Source: Haloarchaeobius sp. HME9146
GTDB lineage: Archaea; Halobacteriota; Halobacteria; Halobacteriales; Natrialbaceae
Reading direction: 5' to 3'
Length of the DNA stretch: 64,000 nt
Assembly: GCF_025399835.1 (NCBI RefSeq)
Contig: NZ_JAODVR010000001.1
Coordinates: 3,410,001 to 3,474,000, forward strand
The number at the start of each line of letters is the position of its first letter. The first letter of the stretch is position 1. The notes under the pieces are model-generated. The model made no database searches, was not told the DNA's origin, and saw only the letters and a program-made list of their open reading frames with translations. Positions 7,827 to 15,351 of the stretch are shown here, one piece after another. A program made the translations under genes and the position numbers.

Positions 7827-8357
7827 ATGAGCGAGATACCCGAGCCCGTCGACCAGGCGTTAGCGCGTCACGACGCGTTCACCGCCACGGAGTCGGGCTA
7901 CACCCTCGACACGACCGTGTTCGAGGCCGTCGTAACGGCCAGTAGCGCCGAGGGAAAGCGCGACGGCGAGTTCGCCGTCACCGTCCGCCTCCCCACACTC
8001 GACGCCGCGGTCACTGGCGAGACAGTCCACGAGGTCGTCGAAGACGGCTGGTTCGAGACGCTCGAACTGCGCCTCGAAGACACGTTCGACGTCGCCACCA
8101 CGTCCACCCACGACCCCCCGCAGGTCACCCGGACCGACGACGAGGTCGTGGTCGAACTCTCCTATATCGCCTGGAACGCCAGCGAGGGCGTCGAGGATGC
8201 AAAGACCCTCGTCGAGTTCGTCGAAGGGACCTACGCCCAGGGCATCGTCCCGGGGTACGAGTACCGGGGCGCTGCGGCTGAACTGATGCAGTCGGCGGTG
8301 CAGAACAGTGAAAACGCGGTCGACGGCGGTGGGTCGAGCGGCGGACCACCGCTGTAG
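7827..8357 (+). CDS. Conserved haloarchaeal protein (resembles DUF5813)
   Basis: A 176-residue acidic cytoplasmic protein. It has alternating strands (YTLDTTVFEAVVTAS, GEFAVTVRLPTLDAAV) and a C-terminal segment FVEGTYAQGIVPGYEYRG that I associate with the haloarchaeal DUF5813 family. No catalytic residues stand out. A Gly/Ser tail (DGGGSSGGPPL) ends the protein. It follows the DUF7522-like gene by 61 bp on the same strand and may be co-transcribed with it. Confidence 0.72.
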   Translation: MSEIPEPVDQALARHDAFTATESGYTLDTTVFEAVVTASSAEGKRDGEFAVTVRLPTLDAAVTGETVHEVVEDGWFETLELRLEDTFDVATTSTHDPPQVTRTDDEVVVELSYIAWNASEGVEDAKTLVEFVEGTYAQGIVPGYEYRGAAAELMQSAVQNSENAVDGGGSSGGPPL

Positions 8358-8406
8358 CGTCGGCACGACCCTCGTACCAGAACCACAGCGATGTCCGGGG
8401 CCGCGG

Positions 8407-8640
8407 TCAATCCATCGCGATGTACGTCTGTGTGTCCTCGACGCCGCGGATGCCCTGTATCTGCGAGGCGGCGATGTCCTTGACCTCGCCGGGCGTCTCG
8501 ACGTGGACCTTCGCGATGACGTCGACGTCGCCCGCGACGATGTAGGCGGATTCGACGCCCTCGATGTCTTCGATGCTGTCTCTGAGCCGGTCCGCCTCGC
8601 CCGTGTTCGCCTTGATCATGATGTATGCTGTGACTGCCAT
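8407..8640 (-). CDS. Stand-alone Lrp/AsnC ligand-binding (RAM) domain protein
   Basis: A 77-residue protein consisting only of the effector-binding RAM domain of Lrp/AsnC regulators, without the DNA-binding helix-turn-helix. Typical features are the start AVTAYIMIKANTGEADRL and the core GVESAYIVAGDVDVIAKV. Such single domains bind amino acids or nucleotides and oligomerise. It begins two bases after the TrkA stop, and its ribosome site AGGAGGAG lies inside the trkA 3' end, so the two are translated together. A regulatory link to potassium transport is a reasonable inference. Confidence 0.88.
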   Translation of the reverse strand: MAVTAYIMIKANTGEADRLRDSIEDIEGVESAYIVAGDVDVIAKVHVETPGEVKDIAASQIQGIRGVEDTQTYIAMD

Positions 8641-8642
8641 GG

Positions 8643-9329
8643 TTAGACTCCTCCTGCGGGTGCCGCACGACTCGTGTCACCCACGATGAGCTGCCGGACG
8701 TCGCCGAGCACGTCGAAATCCGCGAGGACGACGACGCGGTCCCCGAGTTCGAGCGACTCGTCCGGGTCGGGGATGCTCATCGAGTGACCCTGCTTGCCGA
8801 AGGCGATCATGGTCGCCGTCTTCGGGAGTTCCACCTCGGCGATGGAGTACCCCTTCATCGGGGATTCCTCCGTGACGCTGAGTTCGACCAGCTGGAGGTG
8901 CTGGGCGATGTCCGCGATGGCACGGATGTCACCGCCCAGCAGGGCGTTCTTCGCCCCGATCGCCCCCAGCCGCTCGGGGTAGACGACCTCGTCCACCGCG
9001 TCTGCGTACTTCCGGTAGATGTCCTCGCGGTAGTCCTCGTCGATGCGCATGACCGTCCGAGCCCCGTGGTGGTCGGCGATCATGCACGCCGCGAAGTTCG
9101 TGTTGAGGTCCCCCGTGAGTGCGCCGACCGCGTCGGCGTCTGCGACCCCTGCCTCGTTGAGGATGTCCTCACGTGACCCGTCGCCTTCGACGACTGTGAA
9201 GTCCTGGTCGCGAGCACGCTTGACCTTCCGCTCGTCGGTCTCGATGAGCGTCACCTCGTGTCCCTCGTCCCGAAGAACACGAGCCGTGCGGAGTCCGACT
9301 CGACCTGCGCCAATGATAACGAACCGCAT
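8643..9329 (-). CDS. trkA: TrkA family potassium channel/transporter regulatory subunit (KTN/RCK)
   Basis: A 228-residue cytoplasmic gating subunit for K+ transport. The N-terminal TrkA-N Rossmann domain (MRFVIIGAGRVGLRTARVL) binds NAD(H) or ATP, and D/E at the end of strand 2 (LIETDERK) contacts ribose. The TrkA-C domain (about 140-220) includes SIAEVELPKTATMIAFGKQG and DRVVVLADFDVL. No transmembrane partner (TrkH) is in the window. The ATG at 9327-9329 gives a proper Rossmann start. It is first in an operon with the RAM-domain gene, and a second RAM gene lies divergently at 9428. Confidence 0.88.
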   Translation of the reverse strand: MRFVIIGAGRVGLRTARVLRDEGHEVTLIETDERKVKRARDQDFTVVEGDGSREDILNEAGVADADAVGALTGDLNTNFAACMIADHHGARTVMRIDEDYREDIYRKYADAVDEVVYPERLGAIGAKNALLGGDIRAIADIAQHLQLVELSVTEESPMKGYSIAEVELPKTATMIAFGKQGHSMSIPDPDESLELGDRVVVLADFDVLGDVRQLIVGDTSRAAPAGGV

Positions 9330-9427
9330 ATCACTGTGTACGCTCACCCCCCTTGAATAACTTACCCCGGTGCCCTCCCCCGAACAGGGCAAAGGTTTTT
9401 GCTATGACAGAGACTACCACAGCACGA

Positions 9428-9658
9428 ATGGTTCACGCGTTCATCATGGTCAAGACGGCGGCAGGAAAGTCCGAAGAACTCCTCGACTCGATCCGTGGCC
9501 TCGGCCCGGTCAGCGAGGCCCACATCGTCGCCGGGAACTACGACATCATCACCGAGGTCGAAACCGAGGAGGTGTACGACGTCTTGCACACCGTTGTCGG
9601 CAAGTTACAGAAGTTAGACGGCATCGCCGACACCAAGACGTACATCTGCCTGCAGTAG
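9428..9658 (+). CDS. Second stand-alone Lrp/AsnC RAM domain protein
   Basis: A 76-residue single RAM domain, paralogous to the one at 8407-8640 (compare EAHIVAGNYDIITEVETEEV with SAYIVAGDVDVIAKV). No DNA-binding domain is present. The frame is open upstream; an ATG at 9404 would add eight residues, but the family normally begins MVHAFIMVKT, so I use 9428. It is divergent from trkA, with a gap of about 100 bp that must hold both promoters. Its position suggests control of, or effector sensing for, potassium transport. Confidence 0.87.
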   Translation: MVHAFIMVKTAAGKSEELLDSIRGLGPVSEAHIVAGNYDIITEVETEEVYDVLHTVVGKLQKLDGIADTKTYICLQ

Positions 9659-9666
9659 CGGGCCAG

Positions 9667-10710
9667 CTAATGTTCTAGTTCCTGCACGTCGTGTTCGTCC
9701 GCGAACGACCGTAACCAGTCGCGCTGTTTCTCCAGTTTCTTCGGCATCTCGGCGTACACCGAGTCGAACACCTCGTCCGGGTCCGCCGGCTCGCCAGATT
9801 CGGCACGCTCGACCGCGTCGGTCAGTTCCTCGTCGGCCTCCTCGTGGATGGTCTCGACGTAGTCGTCGGTGATGACGCCCTGCTCGCGGAGGTACTCCTC
9901 GTAGCGCTCCAGCGGGTCACGGGTCCGCCATTCCGGGAGGTCTTCGTCCTCGCGGTAGCGCGAGGGGTCGTCACTCGTGGTGTGGGCACCCTGCCGGTAG
10001 GTCATGCTCTCGACGAGCACCGGCTTCCCGTCTCGTGCTGACTCGAGCGCGCTCTGGACGAACTCTCGGACCGCCAGCGGGTCGTTCCCGTCGACCTGCC
10101 CGCCTTTGAAGCCGTAGGCTTGGGCGCGGTCGGCGATGGACGCCGCGGCGGTCTGCTTGCGACGGGGCAGCGAGATGGCCCAGTTGTTGTTCTCACAGAA
10201 GAACACCGTCGGCGTCTCGAAGACGCCGGCGAAGTTGAGCCCCTCGTGGAAGTCGCCCTCGGAGGTCGCGCCGTCGCCGAAGTAACAGAGGACTGCGCCG
10301 TCGTCGTCTTCGTAGTTCATCGCCATGCCCGCCCCGGTCGCGTGAGGAATCTGGGTGGCGATGGGGACCGCCTGCGGGAAGTTCGGCACGTCGTGGTCAG
10401 AGGTGTACTCGGGCTGGCCCCGGCGGAAGCGCAGGATGTCGCTCATGGGCACCCCACGGGCGATCTGCATCCCGTTGGAGCGGTAGGTCGGGAACAGCCA
10501 GTCTTCGGCCGCCATCGCGTGGGCGGCACCGACCTGCGAGGCCTCCTGGCCCTTGTACGGCGGGTAGCCACTCATCCACCCGCGGCGCTGGAGCGCCAGT
10601 GCTCGCTCGTCGAAGCGGCGGGCACGAACCATGTCGCGGTAGAGCGCGCGGGCCTCGTCGGGCGAGAATGGTGTGTCCGAGAGGTCGCGTTCTCCGATGA
10701 CTCGATGCAT
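9667..10710 (-). CDS. 2-oxoacid dehydrogenase E1 component, alpha subunit (orphan)
   Basis: A 347-residue thiamine-diphosphate enzyme subunit of the pyruvate or branched-chain 2-oxoacid dehydrogenase family. The ThDP motif is intact, with GDGATSEGDFHEGLNFAGVF and the closing ENNNWAIS. The alpha-subunit phosphorylation-loop region is TYRQGAHTTSDDPSRYRE. In classic clusters this subunit is followed by E1-beta, E2 and E3; here its neighbours are a RAM protein and a membrane protein, so the partner must be elsewhere or the enzyme is specialised. Substrate cannot be assigned. It converges on the RAM gene with an 8-bp gap. Confidence 0.88.
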   Translation of the reverse strand: MHRVIGERDLSDTPFSPDEARALYRDMVRARRFDERALALQRRGWMSGYPPYKGQEASQVGAAHAMAAEDWLFPTYRSNGMQIARGVPMSDILRFRRGQPEYTSDHDVPNFPQAVPIATQIPHATGAGMAMNYEDDDGAVLCYFGDGATSEGDFHEGLNFAGVFETPTVFFCENNNWAISLPRRKQTAAASIADRAQAYGFKGGQVDGNDPLAVREFVQSALESARDGKPVLVESMTYRQGAHTTSDDPSRYREDEDLPEWRTRDPLERYEEYLREQGVITDDYVETIHEEADEELTDAVERAESGEPADPDEVFDSVYAEMPKKLEKQRDWLRSFADEHDVQELEH

Positions 10711-10781
10711 GTGCTGTGCAAAACTTGCCCACTTGAAAGCCGTTCCGATACGTCAAAGGCCGTCCGTTTCCTAGGGACGGT

Positions 10782-11102
10782 ATGGTCTCACTCGTGGGCG
10801 TCATCGGCCTCGCAGTGCTCGTGGTCGTCAACACGGCCATCGCGGCCGTCTCGACGCGGTTCTTCCGCCAGCGACTCGACACCGACTGGGGTCCAATCGT
10901 CTACGTCGCCCTCATCACGCCCGTCCTGCTGTTCGCCACCACGCTGCTCATCTCCGGCGTGTTGCAACTCGGCGCGAACCTCGGCTCGCCACAGCTCGCC
11001 CTGCTCGTGAGCATCGCGCTTCCGCTGGTGCTCGGCGTCACGGTCGATTTCTTCTGGATGCCCGCACCGGACGAGATGGAGCTGCCCGAGACGATGCGAT
11101 AG
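10782..11102 (+). CDS. Small membrane protein, unknown function
   Basis: A 106-residue protein with three hydrophobic helices (about residues 3-25, 36-60 and 68-92), ending in a short acidic tail (PDEMELPETMR). Charged residues in the first loop (RFFRQRLDTDWGP) suggest a topology with this loop in the cytoplasm. No family motif is recognised. It is divergent from the E1-alpha gene, with about 70 bp between starts. Confidence 0.7.
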   Translation: MVSLVGVIGLAVLVVVNTAIAAVSTRFFRQRLDTDWGPIVYVALITPVLLFATTLLISGVLQLGANLGSPQLALLVSIALPLVLGVTVDFFWMPAPDEMELPETMR

Positions 11103-11142
11103 GCGGGACGGATAGCGGCCAATTTTCCCGACGACAGACCTG

Positions 11143-11148
11143 TTTATA
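11143..11148 (+). promoter_or_regulatory. TATA box of the methyltransferase gene (leaderless)
   Basis: TTTATA at 11143-11148 lies 24-29 bp upstream of the ATG at 11172. In haloarchaea transcription starts about 25 bp after the TATA box, so this mRNA should begin at or next to the start codon, and no ribosome-binding site is seen before it. Confidence 0.6.
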
Positions 11149-11171
11149 CACCGACCTATGAACGGTCGAAC

Positions 11172-11948
11172 ATGCAGGACGCCGACCCCCGGATTGCGCA
11201 CCACTACGACGAACTCGCCGCGCTCTGGGACGACATCGTCGCTGACCCGTCCAGAGAGCGACTGCTATGGGAGACGCTCGACGGGATGCTCCCGGACCTC
11301 GACGGCAAGCACGTGCTCGATGCGGGCTGTGGCTCCGGGTTCTACGCCGAACGGTACGTCGACCGCGGTGCCGACGTGACCGGCGTCGACCTCAGCGAAG
11401 ACATGCTCGACCGGGCGCGGCAGCAGGTCCCCGACGCCGAGTTCGTGCAGGCGGACCTGGGCGAATCCCTCGACTTCCTCGACGACGACAGCGTCGACGT
11501 GGTCGTCTGCCAGCACGTGTTCTCGCACCTGCCGGACCTCTCGGGTCCACTTTCGGAGTTCGCTCGGGTGCTCGTCGACGGTGGCGTGCTCGTCGTCTCG
11601 ACGCACAACCCGGTCCACGACTACGTTGTCGTCCGCGAGGGCGAGTACCCGACCGAGACGATGCCCGGCGACATGGAGGCGACCGTGGAGACCGAATCGG
11701 CGACACCCGTCTACGACGAGACCGAGCGCTACGACATCATATGGAATTCAGGGCCGGATAGCAACCGCGCCACGTACTACCGGCGGTCCATCGAAGGGTT
11801 GTTCTCGCCAGTTCTCGACGCTGGCTTCGAGATTCGAGACGTGGTCGAACCGACGCCGGACGAGGCGTTCACTCGTGAAAATCCCGAGATAGCGGCCGGA
11901 TTCAAGCAGGACGCGGCGAAGTCGGTCTGTCTGAAGGCGGTTCGGTAG
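11172..11948 (+). CDS. Class I SAM-dependent methyltransferase
   Basis: A 258-residue soluble methyltransferase. Motif I is HVLDAGCGSGFYAERYVDRG, the acidic ribose ligand follows in VTGVDLSEDML, motif II in FVQADLGESLDF, and motif III in ARVLVDGGVLVVSTHNPVHDYV. The C-terminal part (YYRRSIEGLFSPVLDAGFEI) is the usual cap and hints at a small-molecule substrate such as a lipid or quinone intermediate, but that is inference. The gene has its own promoter and converges on tmk. Confidence 0.88.
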   Translation: MQDADPRIAHHYDELAALWDDIVADPSRERLLWETLDGMLPDLDGKHVLDAGCGSGFYAERYVDRGADVTGVDLSEDMLDRARQQVPDAEFVQADLGESLDFLDDDSVDVVVCQHVFSHLPDLSGPLSEFARVLVDGGVLVVSTHNPVHDYVVVREGEYPTETMPGDMEATVETESATPVYDETERYDIIWNSGPDSNRATYYRRSIEGLFSPVLDAGFEIRDVVEPTPDEAFTRENPEIAAGFKQDAAKSVCLKAVR

Positions 11949-11970
11949 CAGGGCACCGGTGAAGGCGGCG

Positions 11971-12558
11971 CTACTCTTCTTCTAGAATCGCTTCGAAGAC
12001 CTCCTCGACCGATTCCAGCACCTCCTCTGGCGACCGCGTCGCGTCGATCTGCACGAACCGCTCGGGCTGGAACTCCATGAGCCGCTCGTAGTTCTGCTGG
12101 ACCTTCGTCAGGTACTTCGACTGCTCGAACTTGTTGGTCGCGCCGGAGCGCTGCATGGCGGTGTGGGGGTCGACGTCGAGGTAGATGGTCACGTCGGGTT
12201 CGATGGTGAACGGCTGGTGGACGCCGCGGATGTACTCCATCGGGCGCTTGATTTCGCCTTCGAGGGTCGCGCCCTGGTAGGCGTAGCGCGAGTCCGAGTA
12301 GCGGTCGGAGATGACGAGGTCGCCGTCGGCGAGCGCGGGTTCGACGACCCGCGAGAGGTGGTCGGCGTGGTCGGCGATGAACAGGAAGAGTTCGGCGAGC
12401 GGGTCGGCGGCGTCGTCCTCGATGGCGCGGTTGACCGACTCACCGTACCACGAGTTGGTCGGTTCGCGCGTGAACGTGGCGTCGGGGTAGGTGTCGTGGA
12501 GCGCCTCCCAGACGGTCGTCTTGCCGCTCCCGTCGAGTCCCTCCAGCGTGACGAGCAT
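11971..12558 (-). CDS. tmk: Thymidylate kinase (dTMP kinase)
   Basis: A 195-residue P-loop kinase that phosphorylates dTMP to dTDP in DNA precursor synthesis. The Walker A loop is GLDGSGKTT at the N-terminus. The DR[YS] motif appears as [18 protein letters not shown], and the lid and LID-proximal Arg cluster lie around [14 protein letters not shown]. Length fits the family. The start is the ATG at 12556-12558; a GTG six bases upstream is less likely. No partner genes are adjacent, and a gene-poor 533-bp stretch lies upstream. Confidence 0.92.
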   Translation of the reverse strand: MLVTLEGLDGSGKTTVWEALHDTYPDATFTREPTNSWYGESVNRAIEDDAADPLAELFLFIADHADHLSRVVEPALADGDLVISDRYSDSRYAYQGATLEGEIKRPMEYIRGVHQPFTIEPDVTIYLDVDPHTAMQRSGATNKFEQSKYLTKVQQNYERLMEFQPERFVQIDATRSPEEVLESVEEVFEAILEEE

Positions 12559-13091
12559 ACCCACGGCTTTCGACGGAGGGGGTTTCTGTCTGTCGTCTCT
12601 GTGTCGGGGATGAGCGTCGGGACTGCTTGACTGTCCGAAGCGGGTGTGAATGGCGAGCAGACGGGACTGGCGCGGAGGCGACGCGAGGCTGTCCCGTGCA
12701 ACCGCTGGACCTCGCGCGGTGGGTCGTCAGTACATGGCGACTGTGGCCGCGTTCTGGTATTTGAACTCTCGTGGCTGTGAGAGTCGTCTCAGTCGTCGGT
12801 ACGGTCTGACTGTCGGTCATCGCGGTTCGCGACTTCGACAGGCAGTCCACTCGCGCTGGTGGCTGTGACCGCCACCGCTCCGAACCGCGGCCGCACCACA
12901 CCCTCCCCAGCCGACTGCGCTCCTCGCTGACGCTGCGGTGCTCGTCCCTCGCACGGCTTCGGTTCGCGGCCTCACGTCGCTCGGCACCCTCACCAGCGCG
13001 CGCCCGGTGGTTGGTCGCTCCCGTCGCTCACCCCGCTCCCCCACCCCCGTTTGGGGATGCCTTTATCAGAATCCCGGACTATCTATCAAAT
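12559..13091. other. Gene-poor stretch between tmk and the NAD-binding protein gene
   Basis: These 533 bases hold no coding region I can support. Open frames exist but look like chance Arg- and Ser-rich translations without a ribosome site. Recognisable elements are the 46-bp motif at 12726-12771, similar to one at 61585-61630, and a TATA-like TTTATC at 13062-13067, 25-30 bp upstream of the ATG at 13092, suggesting a leaderless transcript for the next gene. Confidence 0.55.
12726..12771 (+). repeat. 46-bp intergenic motif, copy A
   Basis: This 46-bp segment aligns without gaps to 61585-61630 with 34 identical positions, including GTCAGT at the left end, TGGCCGC in the middle, and TTGAA and TCTCG at the right end. 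Read on the minus strand both copies encode a similar short tail: here FKYQNAATVAMY then TGA, there FKYWKAASPGVH then TGA. Here no start codon precedes it in frame; the nearest ATG (12818-12820, minus strand) is in another frame. It may be a decayed small gene or a non-coding element. Confidence 0.45.
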
Positions 13092-14006
13092 ATGAAAGTA
13101 ATCGTCGCTGGTGGGACCGGCTTCATCGGGCAACGCCTCTGCGAAGAACTCCTCGACCGCGGCCACGAGGTGACAGCACTGGCCCGGCACCCGGACAGCG
13201 CCGACCTGCCGAACACGGTGAACACGGTCATGGGGGACGTGAGCGCGTACGAGTCCATCGTCGACGCCTTCGAGGGCCAGGACGTCGCGGTGAACCTCGT
13301 CGCGCTGTCGCCGCTGTTCAAGCCGAAGGGGAACGCGAGTCACGACTCGGTTCACCGCCAGGGAACCGAGAACGTCGTGCGTGCCTGCGAGGAGCACGAC
13401 GTCGGGAAGCTCGTCCAGATGTCGGCCCTCGGCGCGGACCCGAACGGGACGACCGCGTACATCCGCGCGAAGGGACAGGCCGAGGAGATCGTCACCGCCT
13501 CGGAGCTCGACTACGTCATCTTCCGGCCGTCGGTCGTCTTCGGCGAGGGTGGCGAGTTCGTCTCGTTCACGAAGAAGCTCTCGACGCCGGTCGTCACGGG
13601 GCTCCCGGGCGGTGGGAAGACGCGCTTCCAGCCCATCTGGGTTGGCGACCTCGTCCCGATGCTGGCCGACGCCGTCGAGGACGAGAAACACGTCGGGCAG
13701 ACCTACGAAATCGGTGGGCCCGAGGTGGTGACGCTGGCCGAGGTGACCGAGTTCGCCTACGAGGCCGCGGGGAAGTCCATCACCATCCTCCCCATCCCGA
13801 TGGCGATGGCGAAGCTCGGCCTGACCGTCGCGGGGCCGATCCCGTTCATCCCCTTCGGTCCCGACCAGGCTCGTTCTCTGAAGATGGACAACACTGTGAC
13901 GGACAACGATGTGACCGCGTTCGGTGTCGACCCAGCCGAGTTGACAACCCTGCAGTCGTACCTCGGACTGACACAGACCGCCGACGCACCGGCCTCACAC
14001 GCTTAA
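13092..14006 (+). CDS. NAD(P)-binding NDUFA9-like/atypical SDR protein
   Basis: A 304-residue Rossmann-fold protein of the atypical short-chain dehydrogenase group that includes the complex I subunit NDUFA9 and haloarchaeal sugar-epimerase-like proteins. The dinucleotide site is VIVAGGTGFIGQRLCEELLDRG, then ALARH, and VDAFEGQDVAVNLVAL near residue 65. It lacks a convincing YxxxK catalytic pair, since the region reads AYIRAKGQAEE with Tyr at a shifted place, so it may bind cofactor without classical dehydrogenase activity. The start is the ATG at 13092; upstream in-frame sequence is low-complexity. Confidence 0.83.
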   Translation: MKVIVAGGTGFIGQRLCEELLDRGHEVTALARHPDSADLPNTVNTVMGDVSAYESIVDAFEGQDVAVNLVALSPLFKPKGNASHDSVHRQGTENVVRACEEHDVGKLVQMSALGADPNGTTAYIRAKGQAEEIVTASELDYVIFRPSVVFGEGGEFVSFTKKLSTPVVTGLPGGGKTRFQPIWVGDLVPMLADAVEDEKHVGQTYEIGGPEVVTLAEVTEFAYEAAGKSITILPIPMAMAKLGLTVAGPIPFIPFGPDQARSLKMDNTVTDNDVTAFGVDPAELTTLQSYLGLTQTADAPASHA

Positions 14007-14092
14007 ATAGAGTGGCGAAATGTCACTGAAGAAAGGATTACGTTTCACCGACCATTTTCGGCGATAGAAGCGACCTCTCCCGTTTTTTCAGG

Positions 14093-14098
14093 CAGTCC
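14093..14098 (+). terminator. T-tract, probable transcription terminator
   Basis: CCCGTTTTTTCAG, a run of six T residues 87 bp after the stop of the NAD-binding protein gene and before the cetZ1 promoter. Archaeal RNA polymerase ends transcription at such T-runs. No strong hairpin precedes it. Confidence 0.4.
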
Positions 14099-14132
14099 TG
14101 ACACCTGTTAGAGAATCAGACCATCCAAAGGC

Positions 14133-14138
14133 TTATAT
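14133..14138 (+). promoter_or_regulatory. cetZ1 promoter TATA box
   Basis: TTATAT at 14133-14138, preceded by a purine-rich CCAAAGG that fits a B-recognition element. It is about 41 bp upstream of the cetZ1 ATG, so a short leader of roughly 15 nt is expected. GGAG at 14164-14167 precedes the ATG by about 11 bp and may serve as ribosome site. Confidence 0.65.
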
Positions 14139-14178
14139 CGATAATCCCATTCTTCACATCCAACGGAGACCCCCTTCC

Positions 14179-15351
14179 ATGAAACTGGCGATGATAGGAT
14201 TCGGTCAGGCCGGTGGGAAAATAGTCGACAGGTTCGTCGAGTACGACGAACGGACCCAGAGTGGCATCATCCGTGCTGCTATCGCTGTCAACACAGCGAG
14301 AGCCGACCTGATGGGCCTTGACAACATCCCGGACGAGAATCGTGTGCTCATCGGTCAGTCCCGCGTCAAAGGGCACGGCGTGGGCGCTGACAACGAACTC
14401 GGCGCGGAAGTCGCCGAGGAGGACATCGACGAGGTACAGGGAGCGATAGACTCCATCCCGACCCACGAGGTCGACGCGTTCCTCGTCGTCTCAGGTATGG
14501 GTGGTGGCACCGGCAGTGGTGGCGCACCCGTCCTCGCAAAGCATCTCAAACGCATCTACACCATCCCCGTCTACGGGCTGGGCGTCCTGCCCGGCTCCGA
14601 CGAGGGTGGGATCTACACCCTCAACGCGGCACGGTCCTTCCAGACCTTCGTCCGCGAGGTAGACAACCTGCTCGTCTTCGACAACGACGCCTGGCGCAAG
14701 GCCGGGGAGTCGGTCGAGGGCGGCTACGACGAGATCAACGAGGAGATCGTCCGCCGCTTCGGCGTCCTCTTCGGTGCCGGTGAGATCGGCGCTGGCGACG
14801 AGGTCGGTGAGAGCGTCGTCGACTCCTCCGAGATCATCAACACCCTCGCGGGTGGTGGCGTCTCGACCGTCGGCTACGCGACCGAGGAGGTCGAGATGGA
14901 GGACGACGGCGGCCTCCTCTCGCGCTTCACCGGTGGTGACGACGACCAGGTCGACACCGCACACACCACCAACCGCATCACGTCGCTCGTGCGCAAGGCT
15001 GCGCTCGGCCGACTCACGCTCCCCTGCGAGATCGAGGGCGCGGAACGCGCACTTCTCGTGATGGCAGGCCCGACGAAGCACCTCAACCGCAAAGGCATAG
15101 AGCGCGGGCGGAAGTGGCTCGAGGAGCAGACCGGCTCGATGGAGGTTCGCGGTGGGGACTACCCGCTCAACGAACCCCAGGTCGCGGCCTGCATACTCCT
15201 GTCAGGCGTGAACAACGTCCCGCGTATCAAGGAGCTGCAGCAGGTCGCAATCGAGGCACAGGACAACATCGACTCCATCCGTGAGGAAAGCGAAGAGAAC
15301 TTACAGAACCTAGTCGAAGATGACGAGGATGAACTCGAGCCACTCTTCTAA
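14179..15351 (+). CDS. cetZ1: CetZ1, tubulin/FtsZ superfamily cell-shape protein
   Basis: A 390-residue GTPase of the archaeal CetZ family, which forms dynamic filaments and controls cell shape and rod formation for swimming in haloarchaea. The N-terminus KLAMIGFGQAGGKIVDRF and the tubulin signature GMGGGTGSGGAP (near residues 106-117) bind GTP. The T7-like region and the acidic C-terminal tail ending DEDELEPLF are hallmarks of CetZ1, distinguishing it from FtsZ1/FtsZ2. From memory the whole sequence follows Haloferax CetZ1 closely. The gene for an exported, membrane-anchored protein overlaps its 3' end. Confidence 0.95.
   Translation: MKLAMIGFGQAGGKIVDRFVEYDERTQSGIIRAAIAVNTARADLMGLDNIPDENRVLIGQSRVKGHGVGADNELGAEVAEEDIDEVQGAIDSIPTHEVDAFLVVSGMGGGTGSGGAPVLAKHLKRIYTIPVYGLGVLPGSDEGGIYTLNAARSFQTFVREVDNLLVFDNDAWRKAGESVEGGYDEINEEIVRRFGVLFGAGEIGAGDEVGESVVDSSEIINTLAGGGVSTVGYATEEVEMEDDGGLLSRFTGGDDDQVDTAHTTNRITSLVRKAALGRLTLPCEIEGAERALLVMAGPTKHLNRKGIERGRKWLEEQTGSMEVRGGDYPLNEPQVAACILLSGVNNVPRIKELQQVAIEAQDNIDSIREESEENLQNLVEDDEDELEPLF

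Noticed and set aside
12559-13091. Small ORFs between tmk and the NAD-binding protein gene
   Set aside because: Translations are Ser/Arg-rich, lack start signals and show no domain. Only the 46-bp motif was kept.
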